Of a DNA stretch of 64,000 nucleotides, positions 51,303-64,000 are shown piece after piece. Position 1 is the first letter of the stretch, and the number at the start of each line of letters is the position of its first letter. The notes below the pieces were generated by a model, which was not told the DNA's origin, ran no database searches, and saw nothing but the letters and a program-made list of their open reading frames with translations. This stretch comes from Kudoa neothunni (taxonomy: Eukaryota > Cnidaria), in NCBI GenBank assembly GCA_964304625.1, contig OZ199838.1:5766001-5830000 (forward strand). Reading direction: 5' to 3'. Made by a program: the position numbers and the translations under genes.

Positions 51303-53920
51303 TATATAGTATAAGGATTTTTAGATTTTGATTTTTTGAGTTATGATAATATGATCCAATTTAAACGACTATATTTAATTTTCTACTTTTTGTTGATATG
51401 TAATTTAACAAAATTATTATAATATGCGCAATTCACATGCCAGATTAAATTAGTTAACAGAATCAAGTTGTTATAGAAACAAAAAAATGAATGTTTAAAA
51501 AATTTGTTTCTTCAAAGTTCATTTATAATGTTTATTTTACTGTAGAAAAGTTTTTTATATATTTCAACTATCTAAACGTTATTACAGTCAACAACGGTTA
51601 TTGCGTAATTGGATATTGCGTACTTTTCATTGCGTGTCATTATTTTATCGTTTTATAAGGTGCAGTTCTATCTTATAAGTCTTTTAAGCTATTAAGAAAA
51701 CATTTTGAATTATTTTTTAAGAATTTTTTTTATGAATGCTAGAAAATGGATATTGCGCACTAATTTTAGTCACCATGAAATTTAACAAGATCTCGAAATC
51801 AAAGAGTACTATCGTTATTTGGTGATGTCAATTTTTTTCTATTTTAATATTAATAAAAACTATTCTGAGTTAGTTTATTAAATAACAAAAATTGAACTAC
51901 TAGCTAATACAGAAAAACAGAAATGTTTTTATAATTTAAATATTATCCATATGTGTAAATTTAATAGTACTTTAGTTTCCTTACAGGATTACATGTTGCT
52001 ATTTTAATCTGAGTAGGTTGGTTCATTTTAAACTATAATGATAACACATGAATGTACACTTTTACTATTAGATTGTTTTGGGGTTAGATTAACTCCATTT
52101 TATTGCGTAAAAAAGATAATAATCTAAATAAAGAATAAATTTCTTCATTAGAGCATAATATTAATTGCTGATTAAATTAAAAAATATTTTTATTATGTTT
52201 AATGTTGTTGATGTAACTACGACAAGTAGATAATGTTATCAATATGGATGACATTTAAATATTTTTTATAGAAAACTGTGAGCTTACTTACTAAATATAA
52301 ATTGACTTTTTTTATTGCATATATTTCTGAGAGCCTAATACCAATGATCAAATTGATGATAAATAAAATATACGTGTTCCAATAAAATCTTGGAAGAATC
52401 TGACCAACAACAATCAGTGGTGACACTATAAATAAATTTCGTTTTCTTTCGATTTAATGAATTAATTAAAATAAATTTTTATTTATTAATAATAAACTAA
52501 AGTGTCTATTTTCTAAAATTTACAAGATACGTATGTAAAGGTGCAAATGGATTAACAAACTCGTTAAACCTTACATAAAATATTAAAATGATGTAATACA
52601 AAAATAATTCACGTGTATAACATTTTTTTTAAATAATCATACTTTACATTAATTTCGAAACATTACTAAAATGTGTTTTATGTCTGTGCAATCTAACGGC
52701 TGTATGGAGCAGAATTTTTATTTTGTATTTTCTGTTCAACCGTTTTTTATTTTATTTATTATAGATGTTATATTTTTCATTATAAATAACGTATAGATTG
52801 ATACCATTATAATATGAGAAACAACGGGTTAAAATATCCGATGGAATATTCCTTCCTATATTAATTACATATCATTTAAATTTGGCTATAGAAAATCCCG
52901 AAAAAAATTTATAAACTAGAACATCATTATCGATTGTCGAAAACGATGTTTAATTTTAAAAATTTAAAAATTTTAGTAGTTTAATTAAGAATTTTTTTAA
53001 ATACTGTAAACAAGCCTATAATTATAAATGATAAGTATTAAACAGCGAATAATATATTGGAACAGATTGCATTTTTTGGATTTAATTATCATGCTTTTTT
53101 TCTTCACAATTAAAAATTAACATTTTATAACCGTTTTTATAAAAATATTTCATAACGTTTTTCAACTGTAATAATATCTAATTGCATCATTGTTAAAAAA
53201 ATTTTAATGAATATAAATACACCCGATTATATAAGATGAAATCATAAATTTAAAAATTAAATTAAACGTAAAATAACAACTTTATTCGAAACACGCGCAC
53301 GCCCTATATGTTATGGTTCTTACGTATATCTTATGCTTTTTCTTATCCAACCAAACCTTGGTAAATCCAAATCTGTTTATAATTTAATTCGCAAAATTAG
53401 ATTTAAAAGAAAAATTTGTCGAAAAATAATTCAGAAGGAACACCTTTCTAGATACACAAAGGCGATCAAGTTTGCCTTTAATTCTCAACTTTTAAAGTTT
53501 TAATAATTCTAACAAGATGGTTATATCATTATTAATCAGTTAGATCATGGAAACATATGCAATTATAGAATCTGGTTCTTATTCTTATACGAACAATCCA
53601 TTTATTTGAAATGAAAATTCTCAATATGATGCAAATCACAATGAAAATGACCAACTCACGTATGTATTAAACGTGGAGAAACTGAAGAATGATATCTCAG
53701 AAATACGCTGAATATTTTAACTTAAGACACAAATGGATTGAATGATTCCTACCCAGTGGTGGATAGGACATCTAAAATTGTAAAATATACCTAGAAATGT
53801 ATTTTATAAAAAATTTTCCAAAAAATAGATGTTGATTAGTTTATTTTAACAAAAATAATTGAGTTTAAAATTTCACGCGCGCGCGATTACATGGATATTG
53901 CGCACAGAATATATATTGTG

Positions 53921-55295
53921 GGCTATAGTCTGGTATCTGTGTCTGCCTCGACAAGCTTCGTCTCCAATAGGGTAAAACAGCGAGATGAGTAATTTTCATC
54001 CAAAATCCCTCCTTCACAAACGATGACGTTCGAAAACATTGTTGCATATTTTGTCGCACCACAATATTTGAGTGGAAGTCAATTATAAGAAATATGATGG
54101 TATGCAAATTAAGTGACCATTTTTCAAAAATTGGAGATAAAGGAAAAATCATGCAGATAGATGGATGAGAACGGCTAAACTACACAACACGGGATCGCTT
54201 CGGTAAAAATCGGAATATTTAAATTATACGATAAATTATTGTTTATTTCTCTAAAAAATGAACTTACTTCGCGTTTTTTATATTTTCTTGCGAAAATATA
54301 ATCGTATAGCGGTTCAAGATCTTTGTTTGTAATGCTACGGTACTTTTTCTTGAAAGCACCCCAAGCAGCTACAATTCGGTTAGTATGGGCACCAGTACCT
54401 GAAACAAACGAATATTTGTGCGTCGCAGTTTCGTGAAGAAATCCAGGTTCATTTACACGTCGATATCGTGCCCAGCTATCGGTCCACACAATTGAAATTT
54501 CCATCACTCTATTTAAAATAATATTTTCAAGAATATCGCGGTTCCTTTTGTTGGTCAACTCAAAAAACAATCGCTACTCTCATCGATACCATCAACTATC
54601 CAATATTGTTGATTTTTCAACAGACGCCCAACGTTGTATTTGCGTTTAGTAACGGCAGTTTCATCAATTTGCACTATAATATTTTCATCGGTGATTTTTA
54701 GGGGGATAATACTCCGCATTAATTCCCTCCAATCATGAATCGTATTATGCGATGAAATTTCAGTATGAGTTCGGATTTCCTCATACGTCACGTTTTTGAA
54801 TTGGATGTGCGATACAGAAAAAAGAAAAAGTTTCCATAGTGGAAGATTAGAATGCTGAAAAATTGAGCCAACTCTTAGATTTTTTTCTACAATCTGGGCA
54901 GCGGGAAACAACGAATCATTCAGAGACTTCTCAAAAACTTCTCGCATCATGCATCCACATTCACATTTCTTCTGTGAAGAAATAATACCGAGATATTGAA
55001 TAATTCTTATGTTATACATCGTATCATATTAAAAAAACCCATAATCAGTGGCCTTTATGGTGTCAATATTTTCTAAATCAAAGGTTTTTAGCGAGAAACT
55101 CATTTCTCGACGGTTTCCGACTTTCACGGAAGAGGTCCCGTATTGTGTAGTTTAGACGAAAAAAATATTCTGGAAAAGAGTCGCACATATTATTTCAACA
55201 TGTCATGAAATCTTCTTTGTTTTAAATTAAATCCCGAAGTTTACCGATCTTATGTTTCCGTTGCCGAGGACAGACACAGATATCAGACTATAGCC
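53921..55295 (-). mobile_element. Merlin transposon, second copy
   Basis: Counterpart of 32910-34284, with the same GGCTATAGTCTG TIRs and the same imperfect 8-bp flanks. Confidence 0.85.
54250..55019 (-). pseudogene. Merlin transposase, second copy
   Basis: Same T6 frameshift and Glu-to-Val change (HTNRIVAAW) as 33240-34009. One base fewer in a T run near 54277 lets the C-terminal frame continue past KYKK to 54175, giving a different tail from copy 1. Which tail is original cannot be decided from the two copies. Confidence 0.85.
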
Positions 55296-56150
55296 GTATT
55301 GTGTACCATTTTGCCATTCCCCACAAAAGTCACAATAATCGTTGTTGACTGTATTTATACGGTGGCCACGGTGAGCATGTTCACGTTTTCGTGCAACTTT
55401 CTTTTTTTTATTTTATGGGAAAATATTATACGTATTCTCCATTATTTAAATATTTTTAAACGCACCATTACACTATAAGATACACTATGGGAAAAAGGGA
55501 ATAAAATATTTTATAACAGTTATTGATATAATAAGCACTGATTAGTCACAGTGGTCACCTCCAGGTATTAAAGGGTTAATCATTTATCTATTCGATGAAT
55601 CATGTCTTTTGCAACTCTCATAATTCAGTATTAATCAGTTTCGAGGATTTTATTGAAACAGATTTAATAATGACATAATCTACCAGGATCAATGAAAATA
55701 CTTCAAGTAATAACAAAAGTATTCAAACAACAAATATATCGATTTTGAATCATTGGAAAAATATGACAGTTGTTGGTGAGAAAGTCGTCGTCACAGTGCC
55801 ATATTTTAGAAGACAGCAAATAAAAATATTTAAGACAATCATAACATTATCAAATAAAAAATGTGTCGACATTTAATCATTTAACCCCAGAGAATGGATG
55901 GAAACGAAATATACCAACTCATACAATCGGATAATTTCGGAAATATCCGACTTATAAGTTTACAGTAAGAAACATATTCTAAACTGCTTCCATTTATTTA
56001 GCGATTCCAAAATTGTCGGTAAATATTCCAATAATTTATAATTTTTTATTCATCTCGAATAAACTCGTGTAAATATCCATCAATTCTACAAGAAATCCTC
56101 ATACGCACGCGCAGTGTATCCTCGTGTAAGGTGTATCGGAGCATTTCCTG

Positions 56151-57244
56151 ATGGTTGCGTTCAAAGAAGTATCAACCAAAAAGATCAACTTTGTTCAACA
56201 AGTCTCTGTAAATTGCAGCAACGAATACGCTCCGTGATTGAGTTGTTTTGTAGGACTTGATTGAGCAGTACCACAAGTTTATTATATTCCAAGCTGACAA
56301 TGTTGGAGCATCCCAGATACAAAGCATTAGAAAACAACTTAGAGGAAAAGCTGAGGTTATTATGGGTAAGAACAGTTTGTTCAAGAAAGCCTTTATCCCT
56401 CAATATGAAAAATATCCAAATCTCCAAAAGTAATGGCTCTCTATCGGCTGTTTGTGCTTGGAAGCTAAAGTCCGATTTAGAATTGTACCTCAAATTGTTG
56501 GTAATGTTGGATTTCTGTTCACCAACGAACCCACCCTTGGAGAATGCCGATCAATATTGGAAACACTTTCCGAATATAAACCTCCAAAAGTTGGAGCCAT
56601 CGCTCAATGCGATGTTGTTGTTCCTAAAGGTGTGACGTCAATCTCTCCTGAAAAGACTAGTTTCTTCCAGTCTCTTAACATCAGTACCATGATTAACAAA
56701 GGTTGTATTGAAATTATGGTATACCTTTTGTGTTATGTTTTGCTGTGTGTGTGTAATGATGATTGCTCGGTTAGAACGATGTCCATTTGATCAAAGCTGG
56801 CAACAAGGTTGGTGAATCAGAGGTTACATTGCTCACTATGTTGGGCATCAAGCCATTTGCCTACAAACTCAGCAGCAAGGTTGTCTACGATAATGGTGAT
56901 GTGTACTCGCCTGCTGTACTCGATATTACTACTGATGATTGGGCCAATGTCACCAAAGAAGCTATTGGGTCTGTTACAGCCCTCGCTTTTGGGTGTTGGA
57001 CACTTCACCAAATGTTCTGCTCCTCATTCCATCTTGTACGCCTTCAAATCTATTGTTGGTGCATATTTGGAGTTGGGAATTGAGACTGAACGAACTAAAG
57101 CTATTCAAAGTGCTATTGAGTCTGCAGCTTCAGTTGCTGCCGCTGCCCCCGCTGCATCTGCTGCGTCTGGAAGTTGCTGCTAAGGTTGAAGAAACCAAAG
57201 AAGAAGAATCAGACGATGACCTCGGTTTCTCACTCTTTGATTAG
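56151..57244 (+). pseudogene. RPLP0: Ribosomal protein P0, second copy with two +1 frameshifts
   Basis: Exons at 56151-56207, 56254-56429, 56481-56718 and 56775-57244 mirror copy 1. In the last exon one extra T sits in the run at 56987-56990 (ALALG becomes ALAFG and shifts) and another at 57174-57175 (before AAKVEETKEEE). The two insertions do not restore the frame, so the protein would lose the stalk hinge and acidic tail. Outside these bases the exon is the same as copy 1. Either copy 2 is a very young pseudogene or these are base-calling errors. Confidence 0.9.
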
Positions 57245-57901
57245 ATAGCTCACCAAAACCTAAGAGTAGTATTTGTCTGAAGAATGTTTTAGGATTTGAT
57301 TATTTGCGCATTATGATTCGAGTTTCCGTAATCTTGTTTTCAAATTAGCGCTTTCTCGTCAGTTACAGCTTGTATATTTGCTGCCTTGTTTTGCGTTGGG
57401 CTTAGTTGGCGGTCCCTACTTATGTGATCACCCCTGAATTAATGAAGAATGGCTGTTCAAATTTAACTTTAGTAACTACTTGCGCTTTTGGGAAACGTCA
57501 ATTTTAATCCTTAAGCTCCCACTATGTTTCCTGGACTATAAAAATCTTCCTCGAAAATAAGAACTAATGGTATTGAGCTAATTTTTAATATAAGAACTAT
57601 TCCGTAGATAATACCTAATGACCCCCTTTCCAGTAAAATATGTAAGTTGGACTTGTCTAATATTCGGACAAAGAATGGTATTTGTAGGCTACGTATACAT
57701 TCTACTTCTTTTTTATATAGTGCTAATGCGAACTTCCTAGCTTCGTCCTGGATTAGAAATATTTTCCATTGAAACTCCACCAAAAATGTATTAAATGATT
57801 GAAGATAAATTATGAATTTTTTCGATTATAATACTTTTAACGATTGTTATTAACAAAGTTAAAATTAAGATAATTTTAGGGGAATCATAGAAATAACTAT
57901 A

Positions 57902-60900
57902 TAGTAGGCGACCGATTTTGCACTATTCCTTACGGACCATGAAAAAATGTGCAAAATCGGTTAGTCACGTGGTCGCCAATATATATTTTTCGTCATTTAC
58001 AGTCAATTATTCAAACCAAAATTATTGTTCAATTGAATACAGTAAGGTACCAATTTCACGTAATACCTTCGGGACCGAGAAAAAAGTGCGTCAAATAGGT
58101 TACGTCCAGGGTATCCAATTAGACAATCGGATAAAACCCAAGGTCTCAAAGAAGGCACAAAAGTATTATTAAAATAACAAAAAATTTTATTTTAAACGCG
58201 TTTTCTAATTATTGTTATCAATTGAATCGCCTTCATCATCTTCACAACCCTCAGTTAGGAGGGTTGATCTATTTTTCAAGCTCTCAAGGTATCGTTGGCT
58301 CACAACACCGCTGTTCACATCATGTATTAGTTTATTTGTTTGTTTCGGCGGCAAACACAATTTATTATTTCTTCTGATAAATTGCTTTGCGATAAGTTTG
58401 CATTTTACAGTTTCAGCCTTTAATGAATTGGTTTATTTAGTTTTTACTATGTTCATTAATGAAAAATTCGTTCAACATTTTCGGTGGCTGGAATTTCTGT
58501 ACTTAGCATTTTGATCAAGCCAATCTTTAAAATCTACTTTTATCCAATCTTGATTGGAGCACATATTATCCCACGCTCTTTTTTTGATCTCCATTTGAAA
58601 TTTCACACATACTTTAAAACAATATAATAAGAACAATTGATTAAATAATAATTATTCAAGAATCGGAAAACAGCGCAACGTCGACGACCGTGATATCTTT
58701 TGAAGATTTTGAATAATTTTAATTCTCTCCATTAATAAAACAATAAATATGATTATTCTAACTAATTCTAAAACTTATTATTTATAACTGATCTCAAAGA
58801 ATTAAATAATCTAAAAGTTTTGTAAATAAACAAAAAACCCAAGGTTTGGACTCCCTGGCCACGTCCAAGTTCACGAACTTGCGTGCTCAATTATTCAGAA
58901 AAAATAGACATTCAATAATGATTAAGTTGTGTTTAAAAAGATCGGTTAACTATATATTAATTTTTAAAAGATAGTCAACACTCGAGAAACGTGTTAATGG
59001 CACAAAAATATTTTTCAACGATCTATGAAATACTCCCCTTGTTGCTATCGGTAGAATAAAGCAGTTTCGTCTACAATGAAAATAAAATTTTCAGAATAAC
59101 TTTTAAAAATTGTTCTGATTTGATTGATCCACTCTGAAGTAGCTTCAGGCGTAGCATCAACAGATTAATTAAGAAAATTTTATGTTTAAATGTTGCACCT
59201 TTTTTTAAAACGACGAAACCCTCCACGAATTGTACATGAAGGTAAACCTTTTTCTTTGGCTAATTAATTTCTCTTGATGATTATCGTGACGAAGCTTACT
59301 ACAATCTTTTTGCTTCGTGTCCACCCAGTCCATTCGTATACATCTTCACCAACATAATTAAATTTCCCTATATGCAAGTAATTTCTATTTTTAGATTCTA
59401 AAAACATTATAGGTTTTGATTATGTTATTTTTCATCTCTAGGATGCCTTTAGGAGTCGAGATGATAGATGTTTTAAAACATGATATAGTGAAAATTTTCG
59501 GCATTCAACATTGATTTGGCTAGATAACAACCAAGAAGTACCCGAAAGAAGTGCGAGACTCAATCACGTGACTTTTAGTTACATTATTTAGTAACTTTTT
59601 AAAATAATTTTTATAAAAATTTTGGTAGAAATATTATAAGAAACATATTATAAAAGCAATGACCAATCAATATTCTAATTAAATAAGTTTTTAAAAAGTG
59701 CGTGAAACTTGTTACTGTACATTTGTATATATAAATACAGTCGAACCCCGTTTATCCGAAAATGTTGGATCTGGAATTTTCCTTTCGGATATTCAAATTT
59801 CGGTTAAACGAATTTTTTTTATTTAGAATCTACGTTAATTCCAATAAATTTTAAAAAATCGTTCGGATAGCGCGATTTCCGGATGAACGTGGTTCGACTA
59901 TACTAATCCCCCGGTCCGAAATGGGGTCACAAATGACCCCATTTCAGCTATTCTGTTTTTAACTCCAAGAATTCTGATCTCACCAATTAATGCATTTAGG
60001 AATATCTAGATGAAACTATGGGTTTTGAGTTGAACAAATTTTTATTCGTTTAAGCATTAAAAAATAGCTACACCACATGTTTTATGAGGAAAGATTATTT
60101 TTTGCTTTATTTTAAAACAAAAAAAGTATAATTGTATCAATTTTTTTTTAAGTTAAGGAATTAGATTTTAATGGTTTTATTATTATAACTCAAAAAATGC
60201 AATTTCGTTTCTAGCTAAGCTGTAATATAATTAACGACAATTAGTCCGTACACAATCAGATTAACATTCCTTCTGTATTAATGAAACGTAATTTTCTTAA
60301 TGTTTTTATGTTAACTTATGTTTTAAAAAAATATTTATTTATTACTAAACAATATGATCTCGAATAATACATACAACGGTATCGAATAGCTTATACAAAA
60401 TAATCTTAACTCAAATTCCGGTGATCAATCTGATTTTAAAATATCGTAACTGATGTTTTCATTTCCCAAGGACCAAGGATAAGAAGCTCACATTCTTTTG
60501 TTCAAATTGCGGTAAGTTATCTCATGTAACAAGTGACTCGAATAATTTTCTCATATAAATTTATTATTATTAATGTAAGATCTGTTGGAGAGATATTTTT
60601 TCAGTACACTATAAAAATGAAGGGTTAATTTAATTGGGCCGTTTTAATACGCCCGATTCCTACCAATTGGTGAGTCATGCAGTTAACTTAGTATAATCGG
60701 CTATATTTGATTATATACTTTAATTGAAAATTCAGAACAAATTAAACGATGAAGTATAATCAAAAATATATTCAACCGCATACTGTTTGTAACATTAATA
60801 ACCCCTTCCAACGTCTTAGAAAAATATCTATATTTTTCATATTACCTCAAATATTTGTATAATTCGACATGATAATGAAAAATGAATTTTCAATGCTGTC

Positions 60901-61406
60901 TCAATGCAGTGTTTTGAAAAGCAATGAGATGATCCAAATATAATTAATCCATTCGGCGGTTTCCGAAAGATAACGAATATGCTGGTCGCGTCGACCGTCC
61001 GGGCGGAGTCATGTTCCTATTTCATTTCGGGTTATTTTAATTTTTAATTGATTAATTCGGAGAGTATTTTTGTTTTTGTGATACATGTTAACCGTTCATA
61101 GACTTTGGCGTTAAAAATCTAATTAAATTGGTGATAGCTGACCTACTTAGACGTGCTCACGATTCGCATCAAAAACTATAAATTAGAATCCAATTTACTT
61201 ATGTATAGCGTGAAATTATGTCAGAAAATGTGCTTAGTTAATTTGATAAAAATTTGAAGCTTTTAACGTTGTTTTTATCTGGGGTCAAAAGAGAACCCGT
61301 CGGCTCACGCGTTATGGTCACGCACTCAACACAAGGAGGGGTTAAGAACATTCACGATTTTAATTAAGTAACTTTACAAAATTTGTGCAAAATCGGTTGC
61401 TGACCG
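57902..61406 (-). mobile_element. Pogo-like transposon with foldback end, second copy
   Basis: Counterpart of 36892-40394, including the transposase fragments on the minus strand (about 58205-59371) and the nested MITE. Confidence 0.75.
59738..59900. mobile_element. 163-bp Tigger-like MITE, second copy
   Basis: Counterpart of 38727-38889 with the same TA flanks and CAGTCGAACC terminus. Confidence 0.85.
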
Positions 61407-62006
61407 TACAGCTAAATGAAAACTTGCAACAATTAATTTTTATTGCTAACATTATTATCTCTTTATCCATCATTAACTGTAGTACACTTCGTTACAAACA
61501 ACTATGCAGCCTTTTATATCAACCTAAATAATTTAAAGTAGAATTAGGTCGGGCACGTGGCGCCAAGGTAGACAGGGTAAGCAGTGCCTAGCCTGAGAGT
61601 ACAAAACAACAACAAAAATTTTCTTATAAAAATAGTTTTTATTTAATTTAATATTGTTATATTAATTTATCTTCTTATTTTGTATAAAATAGTAAAAAGT
61701 GTGATAATTTTTTGAAAGAATCGGCACAAACTAGCACGTGTCGCATGCACCAGTCAACACGCGGCATTTTATTGGCCTCTGGAAGCAGAATCTTCGCTTC
61801 CTCTCGGCTCAAAATTCAAAGCACAATTGTTATATACTTTTTCCGACAACTTTTATTCGTTTTTTTCAGTTACGAATTAATAAATTTTTTATATTTTATT
61901 TATAGAAACACTAGGCATTACACTTTACGGAATAAATCATTTTGTAATAATTATACTCTAATGGTTAATCCCTGTTTTATTTACTTTAAAGATAACCGTA
62001 GGAATC

Positions 62007-62285
62007 ATGAATAATAGTGAATATTTGAATGTATTCACAAAACTTTCTTATGAAGAAAAAGTGAAAATTATTACTGATGATAGACCTACCCCAGAATTTC
62101 CACAATTACAACAGAAGAAGGATAAAATTACCAGAACACTCCAAACTATCTGGTACAATAACAAAGAATGGTTATGTGGTTGTATTACAACAAATCAACC
62201 TTTTTGTTTTCCATTCATGCATTTCTCTGCATCCTGCGAAAGGGTTTGGGTGAATAAAGGGTATTGTGACTTAAAAATTTTTTGA
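62007..62285 (+). pseudogene. ZMYM/TTF-type hAT transposase fragment, second copy
   Basis: Encodes the same 92 residues as 40995-41273. Confidence 0.6.
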
Positions 62286-62889
62286 CAGTTTCAAAACTCA
62301 CGGTAATTTAATATTGGGGTAACATCATTGAGTGTTTACCCCAAGCAAATATTCACGCCACATGCCTGAAATAGGTATATGTTTTGAATTTTTTAGAATG
62401 AAAGTTCAATTTAGCGGGCGGCTTTAATAAAATCTAAGGACAGAACCCTAATATTTTAAGACTTCGATATATGAACATAAAATACACTGACAATTCATCA
62501 TCATTTACGCAAATGTTACACGTATTAATATTTCTTGAATAAAATAAGAATCATTTTTGTGTAGATTTCTCTGGGATTGAAATAATATGGCTAAGGTTTC
62601 CCAAATTGTGGGTCAAAAGTGCCACTCAGTTTTATAAATTTAATAACTACATTTGTTTAAATGATTTTTCAATATAATATAGAATATTTTGTAATTCGAG
62701 ATTCTATAAAATTAAATTCAATCCGCTGTCAGAAAATTTGGAAATGGATGCATATAAGTTTATCTGATGGCAATATGGATCATGAAACAAGCCGCCTTAC
62801 ATCTCTCCGAAACAAAGAGGTTAAAGTAAAAAATTTCTTCTTATAACAAAATCAAGATTTTACATTTTACAATTGTGTACTAAAAATAT

Positions 62890-64000
62890 ATTTTCATATT
62901 ACTACGACTCTGAGGATGACAATAATACTAATGAAATAATTTATACGTTAACATCTAGAGACGGATAAAATTGGTTTTACTAATCTAAAAGAAACAAATA
63001 AATAACTAAATTCATAAAATTATTTTAAAATCTATTGTGATTTAAAGAAAAAAGTTTTAGCATAGTCACGTACGCTATTAATGGCTTTGTTGATACTTTC
63101 CACGATTAATTGTTCTATTTTATTGTTGAATACGCTAATCACTACGTAAGAAATCATCGACTAAAGCCAAATATCTTAAGGAAAGATGTTATGACGTAAT
63201 ATAATGGTTCTTGCTGGTTTATTGGTGTAAAGGAAGATAAAAGTATGGATGTTGGTGAATTCTGGTAAAAAATAGAGATTATGCACAATTAACACGAAAT
63301 CTTGCTTTCGCTTGCTGAAAAAATTAACCTCTTGCATGAGACTCCGCAAAGAAAGGTTAAAAACTCAACGCGATAAGCTGGCTTCTATAAAAGACCTTTT
63401 GAAACATTTTATTGATAATTGTGGTACAAATTGCTTCAAAAGTATGCACGTTATATAAGACAAACAAATATTTGTTTTTCGTTGCAGATATGACCTTTAA
63501 ATGTACATCCTCAAATAAGTCTGATAACTATAGAATCCAAACATGGGAATTGGACGATTTAAAAAACTCCTACCTATTTGACGCGAAAGTTTCTGTTGGA
63601 AACCGATATTAAAAAATAGTTCCATCATTAGGTAATTCTTTTAAAAAGTGTAGGCCGACAAATTTTCAAAGCTGGTAGGGATGTTACAACAGATAATTTT
63701 TTCACAAATTATCGCTTGCAAGATTTCTACTAAGTCAAAAAATGACGAGTAATTTCTATGTTAGAATAGAAAATTTCTGATTTTTGAATTTTAGAATTTA
63801 AACAAAAAAGTAAGTGGTAATGAATTTTTTGTTTCAAGGTCACTCTCGTCAAATGTAACTCAAAAAGAACTAGTTAATTGTTTGGTTTATCAAACCCTCA
63901 TTATGAAACGAGTATTGATGAAGAGAATAGGAAACTCAAAATTCTTACATACTTTAACTCCACAAAGGTTTGTGTGGACAGTTGACCACGTTAAAGGCAT
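62890..64000 (+). pseudogene. piggyBac transposase relic, second copy, cut by the window end
   Basis: Same fragments as 41880-43200 up to the NSTKVCVDS region. One extra C near 63603 changes the end of the SYLFDAKVSVGN frame relative to copy 1. Confidence 0.65.

Larger units (their letters stand above)
51585..55351. mobile_element. Pogo-like element with nested Merlin, second copy
   Basis: Counterpart of 30573-34340, with the same CAGTCAACAACG termini and TA flanks. Confidence 0.72.
44443..64000 (+). repeat. Large direct repeat, copy 2 (continues past the window)
   Basis: Nearly identical to 23430-42990 over 19.56 kb, with a net length difference of only three bases. Gene and transposon order is the same. 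Indels cluster near 57.0-57.6 kb. The non-coding stretches of copy 2 (44443-46094, 47876-48770, 55354-56150, 57245-57899, 61409-62006) hold the same content as described for copy 1. Confidence 0.95.

Noticed and set aside
57511-57783. 90-codon minus-strand open frame present in copy 2 only
   Set aside because: It begins at a non-ATG codon and depends on indels that copy 1 lacks; kept only as an unassigned region.

Overview
The window is AT-rich nuclear DNA from a eukaryote. Its genes are split by many very short GT-AG introns (about 32 to 102 nt, mostly 38-68), use the standard genetic code, and sit among many DNA transposons. The recognisable genes are animal-like: acid ceramidase, an ERdj4-type DnaJ protein, the UEV ubiquitin-conjugating variant, proteasome alpha4, TSR3 and ribosomal P0. 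The divergent proteins, tiny introns and mixture of Merlin, MULE, pogo/Tigger, hAT, IS630/Tc1 and piggyBac transposons would fit a reduced parasitic metazoan such as a myxozoan. That taxonomic guess is inference only.

Left part (1-23,429). A tRNA-Gly(UCC) lies at the edge. A complete pogo element (634-2300) then interrupts an older IS630/Tc1-like transposase, which abuts a broken hAT transposase. A long-armed foldback element (4177-5516) and a broken Merlin transposase (8119-8960) follow. Four host genes on the minus strand come next: UBE2V (9364-9941), PSMA7 (10584-11644), TSR3 (18371-19502) and DNAJB9/ERdj4-like (19640-20298). Between PSMA7 and TSR3 lies a Mutator-like element with both terminal inverted repeats (13881-17158).

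Right part (23,430-64,000). This is one stretch present twice in direct orientation. 23430-42990 is nearly identical to 44443-64000, and the two are separated by the rest of copy 1 (to 44242) and a 200-N assembly gap (44243-44442). Each copy holds acid ceramidase (minus), a cluster of pogo-like elements (one with a Merlin element nested inside), ribosomal protein P0 (plus), another pogo-like element with a nested MITE, and hAT/ZMYM and piggyBac remnants. A partial MBOAT acyltransferase runs into the gap at the end of copy 1. The copies differ by scattered substitutions and single-base, mostly homopolymer, indels; two of these break P0 in copy 2. The arrangement is either a very young tandem duplication or, at least as likely, two haplotypes (or the same sequence twice) scaffolded end to end.

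I found no operon-like or defence-like system. The main points of interest are the duplicated block, the extreme intron shortness, the nested transposons and the shared subterminal motif of the pogo-like elements. Exon-intron structures were deduced by hand from GT-AG sites, reading-frame continuity and remembered family consensus, so single splice sites may be off by a few codons.
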